From Pontibacillus salicampi (GTDB lineage Bacteria; Bacillota; Bacilli; Bacillales; BH030062): a stretch of 64,000 bases of DNA. The notes below the pieces were generated by a model, which saw only the letters and a list, made by a program, of their open reading frames with translations, had not been told where the DNA came from and did no database searches. The position numbers and the translations under genes are program-made. Positions 9,555 to 18,742 of this stretch are shown one piece after another. Within the stretch, counting starts at the first letter, position 1. Each line of letters starts with the position of its first letter. Where the stretch lies: contig NZ_JBHLTP010000003.1 of assembly GCF_042434395.1 (NCBI RefSeq), forward strand, positions 434,001 through 498,000. Direction: 5' to 3'.

Positions 9555-10082
9555 ATGTGGTTTCGTAACAAACAGCAGGATGAAAGAATTGTAAACCTGC
9601 AAAATAAGATTTATCGAGAAATATATGTAATAATTATTGCTATATGTCTATTGTCATCTGGGTACAAGCTTCTAGTAAGCAACAATCCGAATGAACATGC
9701 AACTACGGAAATAATTATCCTAGCTGCAAGTAGTGTGTACTATTTGGTGAGGTCGGCAATGCTAGGGATATTGTCAGATGAGGTAGAATTACATGATAGG
9801 ACAAATAAGCTGAATATGAATACGAAGACCGTCATATTCAGTGTTTTCATAGGGGTATTCCTTGCGTTAGTGTTTGCAACAACGAATTCCATCCTATTTT
9901 CAGATACTAGATCGGAATTGGTGTACTATTTCTTAATTGTGTTCTTTGGAACTTTAGCTTTTTATCTTCCTGTAATGTTTTTAATAATAGTATTACCATA
10001 CGGTTTAGCTAAACGAAAAAGTGATGCGGTAAATACGAGTGCTACAGAAGAGCAGGATGACGATATAGAGCATAAGCGGTGA
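9555..10082 (+). CDS. Four-to-five-helix membrane protein paired with an XRE regulator
   Basis: 175 residues. A short cytoplasmic N-terminus (WFRNKQQDERIVNLQNKIYRE) is followed by hydrophobic segments near residues 22-42, 55-72, 95-115 and 125-152, and a charged acidic/basic tail. It looks like the small DUF-type membrane proteins that sit directly before an XRE regulator in many Firmicutes; I cannot assign a function. The stop TGA overlaps the ATG of the next gene by one base (TGATG), so the two are translationally coupled. The strong ribosome site is AAAGGGGGAGAAACA. Co-occurrence suggests the membrane protein may modulate or be controlled by the regulator (inference). Confidence 0.75.
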   Translation: MWFRNKQQDERIVNLQNKIYREIYVIIIAICLLSSGYKLLVSNNPNEHATTEIIILAASSVYYLVRSAMLGILSDEVELHDRTNKLNMNTKTVIFSVFIGVFLALVFATTNSILFSDTRSELVYYFLIVFFGTLAFYLPVMFLIIVLPYGLAKRKSDAVNTSATEEQDDDIEHKR

Positions 10083-10285
10083 TGGATAAAATGAAAAATA
10101 AAAAATTGAAAATGGCTCGAGTAGAACATGATTTATCACAGCAGCAGCTGGCAGAGAAGGTGGGAGTTTCTAGACAAACCATTGGATTAATTGAAGTGGG
10201 GAAATACAATCCTACCTTGCAGCTGTGTCTTTCTATTTGTAAGACGTTAAATAAGACATTGGATGACCTATTTTGGGATGAGTAA
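10082..10285 (+). CDS. Small XRE-family helix-turn-helix regulator
   Basis: 67 residues, essentially one HTH_3 domain: RVEHDLSQQQLAEKVGVSRQTIGLIEVGKYNPTLQLCLSICKTLNKTLDDLFW. This is the compact type whose N-terminus begins with a basic KMKNKKLKMAR stretch. The start is ATG 10082, overlapping the previous stop; a GTG at 10079 is also in frame. It probably binds DNA near its own operon, autoregulating the membrane-protein/regulator pair. No inverted repeat operator was convincing in the promoter region. Confidence 0.88.
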   Translation: MDKMKNKKLKMARVEHDLSQQQLAEKVGVSRQTIGLIEVGKYNPTLQLCLSICKTLNKTLDDLFWDE

Positions 10286-10294
10286 TGAATAGGG

Positions 10295-10327
10295 AAGCGG
10301 CCTATGAGACAAAAGGCTGCTTTTTTG
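10295..10327 (+). terminator. Intrinsic terminator after the XRE gene
   Basis: AAGCGGCCT and AGGCTGCTT (one wobble pair) followed by TTTTTTG. Confidence 0.8.
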
Positions 10328-10454
10328 TTTATAAACGGTTTGGGACTAGTCATTACAAGCTTGTTTCGATAAGATGATGGTTAATGGAAATAGTTACTAT
10401 TAGTCGATTTCCTATAATTACTTTATCCATTTTACACTGAAGGTGGGAATACAT

Positions 10455-10844
10455 ATGAAATTTAAAATCATCAGTAGTATGTTAGGGATTATAGCAGTTT
10501 GTTCCATTTCAAGCTGGGTATGGGACTATCCATGGCTTCATTTTATTTCTCTAGGTGCTACTATTGTTGGAATTTGTACCATGCAATGGGAGGAAATTAG
10601 AAAGCTGCGAATATGGCAAGTAGGGGCGATCTTACTTATCTTTATGGCTGGTGTAGCAATTACCACGGCTGGGGTTATGGGTGTGAATGGCCTCATTGCT
10701 ACAATGATTCCTTTTGAATGGCTGACATGGCTTTTGTCGATGATTTGGACTATCTTGTTTTTGTTAGGGATTACAGTACTTTTGAATAAAGTGGTTAAAA
10801 GTATTGTTTATAAAAGAAAATGGAGCCAAAAAGTGCCTTCCTGA
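10455..10844 (+). CDS. Small hypothetical membrane protein
   Basis: 129 residues with four likely membrane helices (IISSMLGIIAVCSISSWV, LHFISLGATIVGICTM, WQVGAILLIFMAGVAITTAGV, WLTWLLSMIWTILFLLGITVLL) and a basic C-terminus. The start is ATG 10455 with AAGGTGGG upstream; a GTG at 10443 in frame is part of that ribosome site. It has its own terminator and stands alone. I do not recognise a family. Confidence 0.65.
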   Translation: MKFKIISSMLGIIAVCSISSWVWDYPWLHFISLGATIVGICTMQWEEIRKLRIWQVGAILLIFMAGVAITTAGVMGVNGLIATMIPFEWLTWLLSMIWTILFLLGITVLLNKVVKSIVYKRKWSQKVPS

Positions 10845-10892
10845 CCTATTTTATTCAACTTAATGAATAGGTGTATAGTGAATAGTAATATA

Positions 10893-10942
10893 TATCCATT
10901 TCTAAGTCTGTGATGTAGTGCTTAGGAATGGATTTCTTTTTT
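10893..10942 (+). terminator. Intrinsic terminator
   Basis: ATCCATTTCTAAG pairs with CTTAGGAATGGAT over 13 bases (one wobble), then a T-rich tract. Confidence 0.85.
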
Positions 10943-11067
10943 TCTTTAATTTATTGATTATTTCGACAATTTTTTTCAACGAATTCTATTATACTTATTT
11001 CGTGCTCCGAAATAGTTGGAAGGAGGGAAGAATAGGAGCTATAAAATACCGGAGGTGGATGTATTTG

Positions 11068-14000
11068 ATGAATAGAAAGTATGCTAGTGTCGGGCTTATT
11101 TTCGTATTAATGTTAGCTGCGCTATTCCCTTATGGACCTTCTTCAAAGCTTACTGCTAGTACGACTAAGTCGGAAAAAATCGTGGAAGAGAAGGCGGACC
11201 TGGTTCGTATTCATTTGGAGGATCGGGATGAGCTTGACAAGTTAATAGCAACTGGGGCAGATGTGATGGAACATTTACATGAACATGGGGATGGCTATGA
11301 AATGGATGTATTAGTTACTCCATCACAGCTTAAAGACTTACAAGAGCAAGGGTTTGAAACCACCACGGTCACTACGAAAGAAGAGATAAATAAAATTAAG
11401 AAGGAAAGAGAGCAGGCTGCGGAAAAGGAAGCCGAATTACTTTCTACTGTTGACCGTGTAGATGTTATTCGAGCAGATTATTTTACAAATCAAGATGGGT
11501 CATTTCTATACGTCGAGGCGAAAACTAGTGCAGGTGATGCTGCCAGTGTTGCTTTAACTGGCTCTTGGGATAAAGGTGCTGGCACAAAAATAGGTGACGG
11601 AGGAAGTGCCACGCTGTCGAGAAAATCAGATGAAAATACGTATATGTATCATTCTTTTCTAGTACCTGTTGACTATAGACCAGATAAGGTGAAAATATCC
11701 AGTAATCTTGGTGGCTTTTCCACTCATGAAGTGAATAATTGGCTTGGAGATGGAAAGCCAGTGAAGGATGATCACTATGCCACCGGATTTATTGACCACT
11801 ATATGACTCCTACTGAAATAACTAATCGAATGGAACAATTAGCAAGAGAGTTCCCTAAGTTGGCTGAGATTATTGAGATGCCATATAAAACAAATGGGTA
11901 TCGGAGGCATAGTCAAGCTATTCTTGGTGAGCAAACAGACACTGCCGTTGTGGTAACATCCAAATCCTACGGGCATGAAGGTGGAAATGATATTAAAGTG
12001 ACTCACCAAGCTTCTGAAAAAGCGGATGCTCCGTTATCTATACAGGTTAACAGTAATCACATCATAGTTAACCTTGCAACTGATAAGGATGGAAAGGCAA
12101 TTAGCACAGCTAATGATGTAGTAAAGGGAATAAATGAGAATGCCAGCGATTTAGTAGAAGCTTCTACATATCGCGACAATGAAGGAAAAGGGATCGCTGA
12201 AGAGGTGGAGTCTACACTAACAGATAGCTTAAGTGCTCCTGATGAAGTAACCCATGACCCTTATCTGGTTAAAGCTATTAGAATAGGAAAACAGCGGGAT
12301 GGTTCAAAGGTTGGCGTTTTAGCCTATTCCCAAGAACACGCTAGAGAATGGGTTACTCCCCTCGTGAGTATTGAGACAGCGGAGCGATTACTAAGAAACT
12401 ATCAGCATGATAAAGATACACAAGAATTACTAGATAACCTTGATATTTTCATTGTTCCGACCGTAAATCCTGACGGAGGACATTACAGTTTCTATGACTA
12501 TAATTGGCAGCGGAAGAACATGACTAATTATTGTAAAGACGGCACCTATACAGATCCTAATGCTAGAAATTATTGGGGTGTAGATTTAAATCGTAATCAC
12601 CCAGTTGGGTCTGTATATGACGGATATGCAGGTGCTTCTACTGATTGTACAAGCTATGGGTTTGCTGGCCCAGAAGAGCTTTCGGAACCGGAGGCACAAA
12701 ACCTTGATTGGCTCGCTAATCAATACGACAACATAAAATTTGCTATGAACATACACAGCTATGGTGGTTATTTTATGTGGCCGCCAGGAGCATACAAGCC
12801 GGAAACTAGAGAAACGCTTCCACGTCCTACCGCTGGGGAAGAAGCTTATTTCTGGTCTGCATCCAGACATATTTTAGAAGAGATTCAGAAGCACCGAGGA
12901 ACCGTCATTCTTCCAAGCAGAACAGGTCCGATACCTGATGTATTATATTCTGCGGCAGGAAACTCCGCAGATAACCTTTGGTATGATAAAGGAATTTACA
13001 CGTGGAATTTTGAAGTTGGTGCGGATTTATGGAACGCAGAGGAAAACAAATGGGAACTAGTAGGATTCCAGCCGGAATTTGCAGAAGGATATGAAGAGGC
13101 GATGGAATTCTCAAATGGGCTAATCGGATTAATGGAAGTTGCAAATAAGTATGGGGAGGATAAGGAGGGCCCTACTTCTAACATGCTCCCAGGCAGCGGG
13201 AGATATAAGGGAGCTGTAGAGGTCAGCTTTGAAACAAGCGAACCTGCGACCGTCTTTTACACGATGGATGGCTCGAAGCCGACATTGGAATCGAAAGCGA
13301 TTCAAGTAGATGGAATTAGAGGAGATGCAGAAACTTTAACTATAACAGAATCTACGATGATCAATTGGTTCTCTGTAGATGCTAGCGGTAATATAGAGAG
13401 GGGGTATGATCCACAGAAGGACGAGCAAGGATATCATACTTCCAAAGTTCAAATTGTTAGCAATGACCACAAAGTGGAAGTGGAGGAGCTAGCAGGTTCT
13501 AATAGGGTAGAGACGGCAGTGGAGATATCGAAGGACCTTTATCCAAAAGGATTTGCAAAGGATAAGCAGCTCAAAACGGTTGTACTTTCTACATCAAGCG
13601 ATTTTGCAGATGCATTGTCAGCGGGTCCACTGGCAGCTCAATATGGAAACGCACCGCTCTTACTAACGGATAAGCAATTAAACAAAGAAGTGATGAACGA
13701 ACTGCAAAGACTTAAGGCAGAAGAGGTTATCATTGTTGGAGGACCAGGAGCAGTGAGCCCTGCTATAGAAACGGCTTTAACTCAACAGTCCTATAGTGTG
13801 ACAAGAATTCATGGGGATAATCGATATGAAACAAATGAGGCAATTGTAGATGCATTAGATGAGGTAAACGGAGTGTTTGTTGCGTCAGGAGAAAAATATG
13901 CAGATGCACTCTCTGCTGCCCCTATCGCTGCAGCGGATGATTGGGCAATCCTATTAACCAAGCAAGAGAAGGTATCTAATGAAGCATTGAATTACCTAGC

Positions 14001-14394
14001 AGATAAGCAAGTAGTGGTTACGGGTGGAACAGGTGTTATTGATAATAAGGTGTATGACAAAATTCATAAACAAAATGGAGATAAACTGGTGCAGAGAATT
14101 GCTGGAGCCGATCGCTACGGTACGCTAGTGAAGCTTCTTCAACAGTTCAGAGCAGATACACCAGCGGATACAGTCGTTGTTGCAACGGGTAAGAATTTTC
14201 CGGATGCGTTAACTGCTTCTTCTCTAGCGGTCTCTTCCAAAGCGCCTTTGGTGCTTATTAAAAATCAAGTTACGGAAGAAATGGCCCACTTCTTAACAGA
14301 GTTTGGTGATCAGACAGTAGTAGACCATGTGAAGGTTTCAGGCGGTATAGTGAAAAAGCATGCAGTGAAAAAAGTTGTGAATCTATTAGACTAG
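11068..14394 (+). CDS. Secreted M14 zinc carboxypeptidase with chitobiase-like domain and three CWB2 repeats
   Basis: Extracellular metallo-carboxypeptidase, probably held on the cell wall. The start is ATG 11068 (GGAGGTGG at 11051); 1108 residues. A signal peptide (NRKYASVGLIFVLMLAALFPYG) is followed by an inhibitor/propeptide-like region and the M14 domain: HAREW zinc ligands His424 and Glu427, NPDGGHYSFYD, GVDLNRN, third ligand His563 in NIHSYGG, catalytic Glu649 in FEVGAD. An extra segment of about 90 residues (LSIQVNSNHIIVNLATD...) lies before the zinc motif. Residues about 700-780 resemble a C-terminal chitobiase-type beta domain (EPATVFYTMDGSKPT). Three cell-wall-binding type 2 repeats end the protein: RVETAVEIS, RYETNEAIV and RYGTLVKLL, each followed by FADAL, YADAL or FPDAL. 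Specificity is unknown. Confidence 0.88.
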   Translation: MNRKYASVGLIFVLMLAALFPYGPSSKLTASTTKSEKIVEEKADLVRIHLEDRDELDKLIATGADVMEHLHEHGDGYEMDVLVTPSQLKDLQEQGFETTTVTTKEEINKIKKEREQAAEKEAELLSTVDRVDVIRADYFTNQDGSFLYVEAKTSAGDAASVALTGSWDKGAGTKIGDGGSATLSRKSDENTYMYHSFLVPVDYRPDKVKISSNLGGFSTHEVNNWLGDGKPVKDDHYATGFIDHYMTPTEITNRMEQLAREFPKLAEIIEMPYKTNGYRRHSQAILGEQTDTAVVVTSKSYGHEGGNDIKVTHQASEKADAPLSIQVNSNHIIVNLATDKDGKAISTANDVVKGINENASDLVEASTYRDNEGKGIAEEVESTLTDSLSAPDEVTHDPYLVKAIRIGKQRDGSKVGVLAYSQEHAREWVTPLVSIETAERLLRNYQHDKDTQELLDNLDIFIVPTVNPDGGHYSFYDYNWQRKNMTNYCKDGTYTDPNARNYWGVDLNRNHPVGSVYDGYAGASTDCTSYGFAGPEELSEPEAQNLDWLANQYDNIKFAMNIHSYGGYFMWPPGAYKPETRETLPRPTAGEEAYFWSASRHILEEIQKHRGTVILPSRTGPIPDVLYSAAGNSADNLWYDKGIYTWNFEVGADLWNAEENKWELVGFQPEFAEGYEEAMEFSNGLIGLMEVANKYGEDKEGPTSNMLPGSGRYKGAVEVSFETSEPATVFYTMDGSKPTLESKAIQVDGIRGDAETLTITESTMINWFSVDASGNIERGYDPQKDEQGYHTSKVQIVSNDHKVEVEELAGSNRVETAVEISKDLYPKGFAKDKQLKTVVLSTSSDFADALSAGPLAAQYGNAPLLLTDKQLNKEVMNELQRLKAEEVIIVGGPGAVSPAIETALTQQSYSVTRIHGDNRYETNEAIVDALDEVNGVFVASGEKYADALSAAPIAAADDWAILLTKQEKVSNEALNYLADKQVVVTGGTGVIDNKVYDKIHKQNGDKLVQRIAGADRYGTLVKLLQQFRADTPADTVVVATGKNFPDALTASSLAVSSKAPLVLIKNQVTEEMAHFLTEFGDQTVVDHVKVSGGIVKKHAVKKVVNLLD

Positions 14395-14404
14395 AACGAA
14401 AGGG

Positions 14405-14448
14405 GAAGAGAGCTGGCTGAAGCAGTCTGCTCTCTTCTTTTCTTTTAT
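14405..14448 (+). terminator. Intrinsic terminator after the carboxypeptidase gene
   Basis: GAAGAGAGC pairs with GCTCTCTTC across a 15-base loop, followed by TTTTCTTTTATTTT. Confidence 0.8.
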
Positions 14449-14476
14449 TTTATGAGAGGAATTTTATCATAATATA

Positions 14477-14505
14477 TTGACATTTCTTAAAATTAGGCAT
14501 AAGAT
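14477..14505 (+). promoter_or_regulatory. Sigma-A promoter of the S-box leader
   Basis: TTGACA at 14477-14482, 17-base spacer, TAAGAT at 14500-14505. It is about 40 bases before the riboswitch. Confidence 0.75.
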
Positions 14506-14545
14506 TTTCAGTAATCCATATTATTTAACAAAGTTAATATATGTT

Positions 14546-14715
14546 TTCTTATCTCGAGAGGTGGAGGGACTGGCCCGGTGAAGCCTCGGCAACGGGTCAT
14601 TTTTATGAAGAAGGATACTGTGCCAATTCCAGCAGGTGCCATCGTACTTGTAAAGATAAGAAGAGCTGTGAATACATAAAAATGTTCCCCTCTCTTCTTG
14701 CTTTAGGTAGAGAGG
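14546..14715 (+). ncRNA. SAM-I (S-box) riboswitch with terminator/antiterminator platform
   Basis: P1 is TTCTTATC (14546-14553) pairing with GATAAGAA (14655-14662). Between them are the conserved S-box elements GAGAGGTGGAGGGACTGGCCC, a GAAGCC variant and CGGCAAC, and the GTGCCAATTCC...GGTGCC arm. The expression platform is visible: CCTCTCT (14689-14695) with AGAGAGG (14709-14715) and a T-rich tail forms a terminator. AAGAAGAG (14658-14665), partly inside P1, can instead pair with CTCTTCTT (14692-14699) as antiterminator. SAM binding should therefore switch off the sulfite reductase genes. Confidence 0.95.
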
Positions 14716-14751
14716 TATTTTTGTTTTGGAAATGAAATAGCAGTAGGTAAT

Positions 14752-14785
14752 CCTGTGTGTGGAAGCACAGGTTGCTTTTAACTTA
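14752..14785 (+). terminator. Second hairpin between the S-box and cysJ
   Basis: CCTGTG, 8-base loop, CACAGG, then TTGCTTTTAACTT. It lies 37 bases after the riboswitch terminator. The T run is interrupted, so it may only be a weak terminator or an RNA-processing structure. 14786-14882 shows nothing else recognisable. Confidence 0.45.
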
Positions 14786-14882
14786 AAAAACCAACTAAAC
14801 TGCTTGGATTAGGGTGTTTTGAGAAGAATAATGAGGTTACCAATGGAAAAGCTTAGTGAAATTATGAATCTGAGAGGTGAGT

Positions 14883-16694
14883 ATGGTGGCATTTCAAGTA
14901 TCAAATAGTCCTTTTACGAAAGAGCAGGCGGATCTATTAAATCAACTTGTTCCTTCATTAAATGAAAAACAAAAATTATGGCTCAGCGGATACCTTGCAG
15001 TTACCGAGGTTCCAGCCGAAGGTGAAGCGGTGGGGTCAGAGGAAGCAAATAATCAGGCATCTGCTGTACCGTTACGGGAGGTAACCATTTTATATGGCTC
15101 TCAAACAGGTAATGCTCAGGCGCTGGCAGAGGATTTTGGTAATAGACTACAAGGTAAGGATGTTCCTGTAACTGTCTCCTCCATGGATGAAATGAAACCG
15201 AAAAATGTGAAAAAGGTACAGGATCTTCTTATTATTACTAGTACCCATGGGGATGGCGATCCCCCGGATAATGCATTATCATTTTATGAATTTCTGCGTG
15301 GAAAGAGAGCGCCTCAATTAGAAGACGTGCGTTTCTCTGTCTTGTCACTTGGTGATAGCTCTTATGAATTTTTTTGTCAGACCGGAATTGATTTTGATCA
15401 AACATTAGAGGCGTTAGGCGGAGAACGTCTCGCAGAACGAGTCGATTGTGATTTAGATTTTGATGAGCCCGCTGAAGCTTGGTTCTCCTCCGTACTTTCT
15501 GTTGTAGAGGCACCTTCATCTGCATCAATAGAGGAGCCAGATGAGGCAAAACCACTACAAGACGAGGCTGTACATTCTCGAGGTAACCCATATCATGCTG
15601 AAATACTAGAAAATATTTATTTAAATGGGCGGGGCTCTAACAAGGAAACTCGTCACCTTGAGTTAGATTTGGAAGGTTCAGGGATTACTTATGAACCAGG
15701 AGATGCAGTTGGTATCTTCCCTGAAAATGATCCGATATTAGTTCAAACATTAATAGATGTAATGGAGTGGGATGCAGAGCAGCCTGTTCCAGTCGATAAA
15801 GAAGGAAGTACGAAACCTCTTCACTATGCATTGACAAAGGTTTATGAAATCACTAGTGTAACGAAACCTGTATTAAGGAAGATGGTGGAGTTTACAGAGC
15901 ATGAACAACTGCAATCCCTGTTACAAGAGGAGCAAAACGAAGAGCTGAAAACCTACATGTATGGCAGGGACCTTATCGATGTACTTAAAGATTTTGGTCC
16001 ATGGACACTAACGCCTACAGACTTCGTGAACCTATTGAGGAAAATACCACCAAGGTTATACTCTATTGCTAGCAGTGGTGCTGCAAATCCGGATGAAGTT
16101 CATCTAACCATTGGGGCCCTTAGGTATGATGCTCACGGCAGAGCTAGAAGCGGCGTTTGCTCTGTCCAGTGTGCAGAGCGCTCAGAGCCAGGTGATTCTC
16201 TGCCAATATTTGTACAGAAAAATCCGAATTTTAAGCTTCCAACTCAAGACGCACCAGTTATAATGATTGGCGCAGGCACAGGTGTTGCTCCATATCGAGC
16301 ATTCCTTGAGGAGCTGGAAGAAAAAGAATCCGCTTCAGAGACTTGGTTATTCTTTGGAGAGCAGCATTTTGTTTCCGACTTCCTCTATCAGATTGAATGG
16401 CAGAAATGGTTAAAGGATGGAGTCTTATCACGAATGGACGTAGCCTTTTCCAGAGATACAGAAGAGAAAGTGTATGTGCAGCACAGAATACTTGAAAAAA
16501 GTAAGGACGTATATCAATGGCTCTTGAACGGGGCACATGTATATGTTTGTGGAGATGAAACATACATGGCTAAAGACGTACACAAAGCATTGCGAACAGT
16601 ATTAGAACAAGAAGGGAACATGAGTGAAGAAGAAGCAGAAGAGTATCTCACCACGCTTAGAAAAGATAAACGCTATCAACGTGACGTGTACTAA
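14883..16694 (+). CDS. cysJ: Sulfite reductase (NADPH) flavoprotein alpha subunit
   Basis: Carries electrons from NADPH through FAD and FMN to CysI for the six-electron reduction of sulfite to sulfide. 603 residues from ATG 14883. The ribosome sequence GAGGTGA sits very close; GTG 14877 and GTG 14886 are alternatives. Domains: N-terminal helix region, flavodoxin domain (about 65-210; ILYGSQTGNAQALAED, STHGDGDPPDN, LGDSSYEFFCQ), FAD/connecting domain (about 230-430; RLYSIASS, GVCSVQ), and NADPH domain (IGAGTGVAPYRAFL, FFGEQH, YVCGDE). It is followed by cysI 23 bases later and preceded by an S-box, linking it to cysteine/methionine synthesis. Confidence 0.95.
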   Translation: MVAFQVSNSPFTKEQADLLNQLVPSLNEKQKLWLSGYLAVTEVPAEGEAVGSEEANNQASAVPLREVTILYGSQTGNAQALAEDFGNRLQGKDVPVTVSSMDEMKPKNVKKVQDLLIITSTHGDGDPPDNALSFYEFLRGKRAPQLEDVRFSVLSLGDSSYEFFCQTGIDFDQTLEALGGERLAERVDCDLDFDEPAEAWFSSVLSVVEAPSSASIEEPDEAKPLQDEAVHSRGNPYHAEILENIYLNGRGSNKETRHLELDLEGSGITYEPGDAVGIFPENDPILVQTLIDVMEWDAEQPVPVDKEGSTKPLHYALTKVYEITSVTKPVLRKMVEFTEHEQLQSLLQEEQNEELKTYMYGRDLIDVLKDFGPWTLTPTDFVNLLRKIPPRLYSIASSGAANPDEVHLTIGALRYDAHGRARSGVCSVQCAERSEPGDSLPIFVQKNPNFKLPTQDAPVIMIGAGTGVAPYRAFLEELEEKESASETWLFFGEQHFVSDFLYQIEWQKWLKDGVLSRMDVAFSRDTEEKVYVQHRILEKSKDVYQWLLNGAHVYVCGDETYMAKDVHKALRTVLEQEGNMSEEEAEEYLTTLRKDKRYQRDVY

Positions 16695-16717
16695 GATTCT
16701 AACTTGAAAGGAGTAGT

Positions 16718-18439
16718 ATGATGTCTACAGATAAGAAGCATACAGAGCACGGCCCTCCTAGTGCAATGGAGCACATTAAAACAGAAAGTAATTATTTACG
16801 TGGAACGCTTGAGGAAAGCTTTGCGGACAGAATTACGGCCAGTATTCCGGACGAAGATACAAAAATATTAAAATTCCACGGAAGCTACATGCAAGATGAT
16901 CGAGATGTGAGAAATGAGCGAAAGCAGAAAAAACTAGAACCAGCCTACCAATTTATGATACGAGTTCGAACTCCAGGCGGAGTTGCGACACCGGAGCAGT
17001 GGCTTGTTATGGACGATATCGCTAACAGATATGGAAATGAAACATTAAAATTAACAACACGTCAAGCCTTTCAAACCCATGGTATTTTGAAGTGGAATAT
17101 GAAAAATACGCTTCAGCAAATGAATGCAGCTCTTATGGATAGTATTGCTGCCTGTGGAGATGTTAACCGAAACGTTATGTGTAACCCTAATCCATATCAA
17201 TCAGAGGTTCATGCAGACGTGTATGAATGGTCCAAAGCCATTAGTAATCATCTTATTCCTAAGACGATGGCTTATCACGAGATTTGGTTAGACGAGGAGA
17301 AAGTTCTTGATACAAGAGAGGCTGAAGAAGAGGTAGAACCCATTTATGGACCAACTTATTTGCCAAGAAAATTTAAAATAGGTATTGCAGTACCACCTTC
17401 TAATGATGTGGATGTCTTCTCACAGGATATCGGCTTAATTGCAATTTTAGAAGAAGGAAAGCTTGTCGGTTTTAATGTTGCAGTTGGTGGTGGTATGGGG
17501 ATGACCCATGGGGACACGAACACATATCCTCAACTGGCACGGGTCATTGGTTATACACCAGTAGACCAAATCGTTGATGTCGTAGAAAAGCTCGTAACCA
17601 TCCAACGGGATTACGGGAATCGTTCAGAACGAAAAAATGCACGTTTTAAATACACAGTGGACCGTATGGGCGTTGACTGGATTAAAGAAGAACTCGATCG
17701 ACGTATCGGCTGGAAAATAGAAGAGCCACGCTCCTATCATTTTGATCATAACGGGGACCGTTATGGCTGGGTAGAAGGTGCAGGAAACTGGCATTTAACA
17801 TTATTTATCCAGAACGGGCGTATTAAGGATACAGAAGAGTATAAGCTAATGACGGGCCTCAGGGAAATAGCCCACGTCCATACAGGGGATTTCCGATTGA
17901 CAGCTAATCAGAATCTGGTTATAGCCAACGTAACAGACGATAAAAAAGCAGAAATTCAAGCAATCGTAGATCAGTATGGACTTACGGATGGAAAGCAGAA
18001 CTCAGCTCTTCGTCAAAATTCGATGGCTTGTGTTGCTTTTCCTACCTGTGGGTTGGCTATGGCAGAATCAGAGCGCTATCTTCCATCCTTAGTGGATAAA
18101 ATAGAAGCCCTCTTAGAAGAGGAAGGGCTGCGAGATGAAGAAATTACAATTCGTATGACAGGGTGTCCTAACGGATGTGCCAGGCCAGCACTTGGGGAAA
18201 TTGCTTTTATCGGTAAGGCCCCAGGAAAATACAATCTGTATTTAGGAGCTGGATTCAGCGGAGAAAGGCTTAATAAGATGTATCGAGAGAATATTGGGGA
18301 AGAAGAAATTTTAGAAACGCTCAAGCCTATTATCTCTCAATATGCTAAGCACAGAAATGACAATGAACATTTTGGAGATTATGTAGTAAGAGCGGGGTAT
18401 GTAGAGCCTGTATATTCCGGCACAGAATTTCATAGTTAA
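16718..18439 (+). CDS. cysI: Sulfite reductase (NADPH) hemoprotein beta subunit
   Basis: Siroheme/4Fe-4S subunit that reduces sulfite to sulfide. 573 residues, the expected length. The cofactor cysteines are in CVAFPTCGLAMAESER and TGCPNGCARP. Sulfite-binding basic segments (LKLTTRQAFQTHGI, TANQNL) are present. GAAAGGAG precedes ATG 16718; ATG 16721 is an equally good start. Co-transcribed with cysJ, so also under the S-box. The operon ends in a strong terminator. Confidence 0.96.
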   Translation: MMSTDKKHTEHGPPSAMEHIKTESNYLRGTLEESFADRITASIPDEDTKILKFHGSYMQDDRDVRNERKQKKLEPAYQFMIRVRTPGGVATPEQWLVMDDIANRYGNETLKLTTRQAFQTHGILKWNMKNTLQQMNAALMDSIAACGDVNRNVMCNPNPYQSEVHADVYEWSKAISNHLIPKTMAYHEIWLDEEKVLDTREAEEEVEPIYGPTYLPRKFKIGIAVPPSNDVDVFSQDIGLIAILEEGKLVGFNVAVGGGMGMTHGDTNTYPQLARVIGYTPVDQIVDVVEKLVTIQRDYGNRSERKNARFKYTVDRMGVDWIKEELDRRIGWKIEEPRSYHFDHNGDRYGWVEGAGNWHLTLFIQNGRIKDTEEYKLMTGLREIAHVHTGDFRLTANQNLVIANVTDDKKAEIQAIVDQYGLTDGKQNSALRQNSMACVAFPTCGLAMAESERYLPSLVDKIEALLEEEGLRDEEITIRMTGCPNGCARPALGEIAFIGKAPGKYNLYLGAGFSGERLNKMYRENIGEEEILETLKPIISQYAKHRNDNEHFGDYVVRAGYVEPVYSGTEFHS

Positions 18440-18450
18440 TTTTCATTCGA

Positions 18451-18486
18451 AGCCTATGATGAGTGATCATCATAGGCTTTTTCTAT
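18451..18486 (+). terminator. Intrinsic terminator after cysI
   Basis: AGCCTATGATGA, loop GTGA, TCATCATAGGCT, then TTTTTCT: a perfect 12-base stem. Confidence 0.93.
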
Positions 18487-18625
18487 TATTCTATACTTTT
18501 TTCGTATGACAAAACTATGTTTTGCGTATTGGTTTTATTATAGAACCAATGCTACACTTGAATTTAGAATATTCAGATAAATGAATGGTAATTATTAATT
18601 CACTATGTTAGGGGAGGCGTTGCAG

Positions 18626-18742
18626 GTGTTGGGAATGGAGAGTACGTCTATTGCATTAGTATGGCTGTTAACCATTGTATCTTCCATTGGCTGTATTCTA
18701 TTTGGGTTAATTATGTGGAATAAAGGGGGAAATGAAGAATGA
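18626..18742 (+). CDS. Symporter small accessory protein (38 aa membrane peptide)
   Basis: A short gene immediately before the sodium:solute symporter. GTG 18626 follows GGGGAGG (18611-18617) by 8 bases. The peptide begins MLGMESTSIALVWLLTIVSS, continues through one membrane helix to FGLIMWNKGGNEE, and stops at 18740-18742. The MLG...ALVWLL...GLxxWNKG pattern matches small subunits that I recall preceding SSS-family symporters. Its TGA overlaps the ATG of the symporter (ATGA at 18739-18742), which argues for coupled translation and a physical complex. An ATG at 18635 would give a shorter 35-residue form. Confidence 0.82.
   Translation: MLGMESTSIALVWLLTIVSSIGCILFGLIMWNKGGNEE

Noticed and set aside
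10918..11067. N-terminal 50-residue extension of the carboxypeptidase
   Set aside because: It would start inside the upstream terminator region and bury the signal peptide; ATG 11068 has a strong ribosome site.
14541..14735. 64-codon reading frame over the S-box
   Set aside because: It coincides with riboswitch structure and has no ribosome site.
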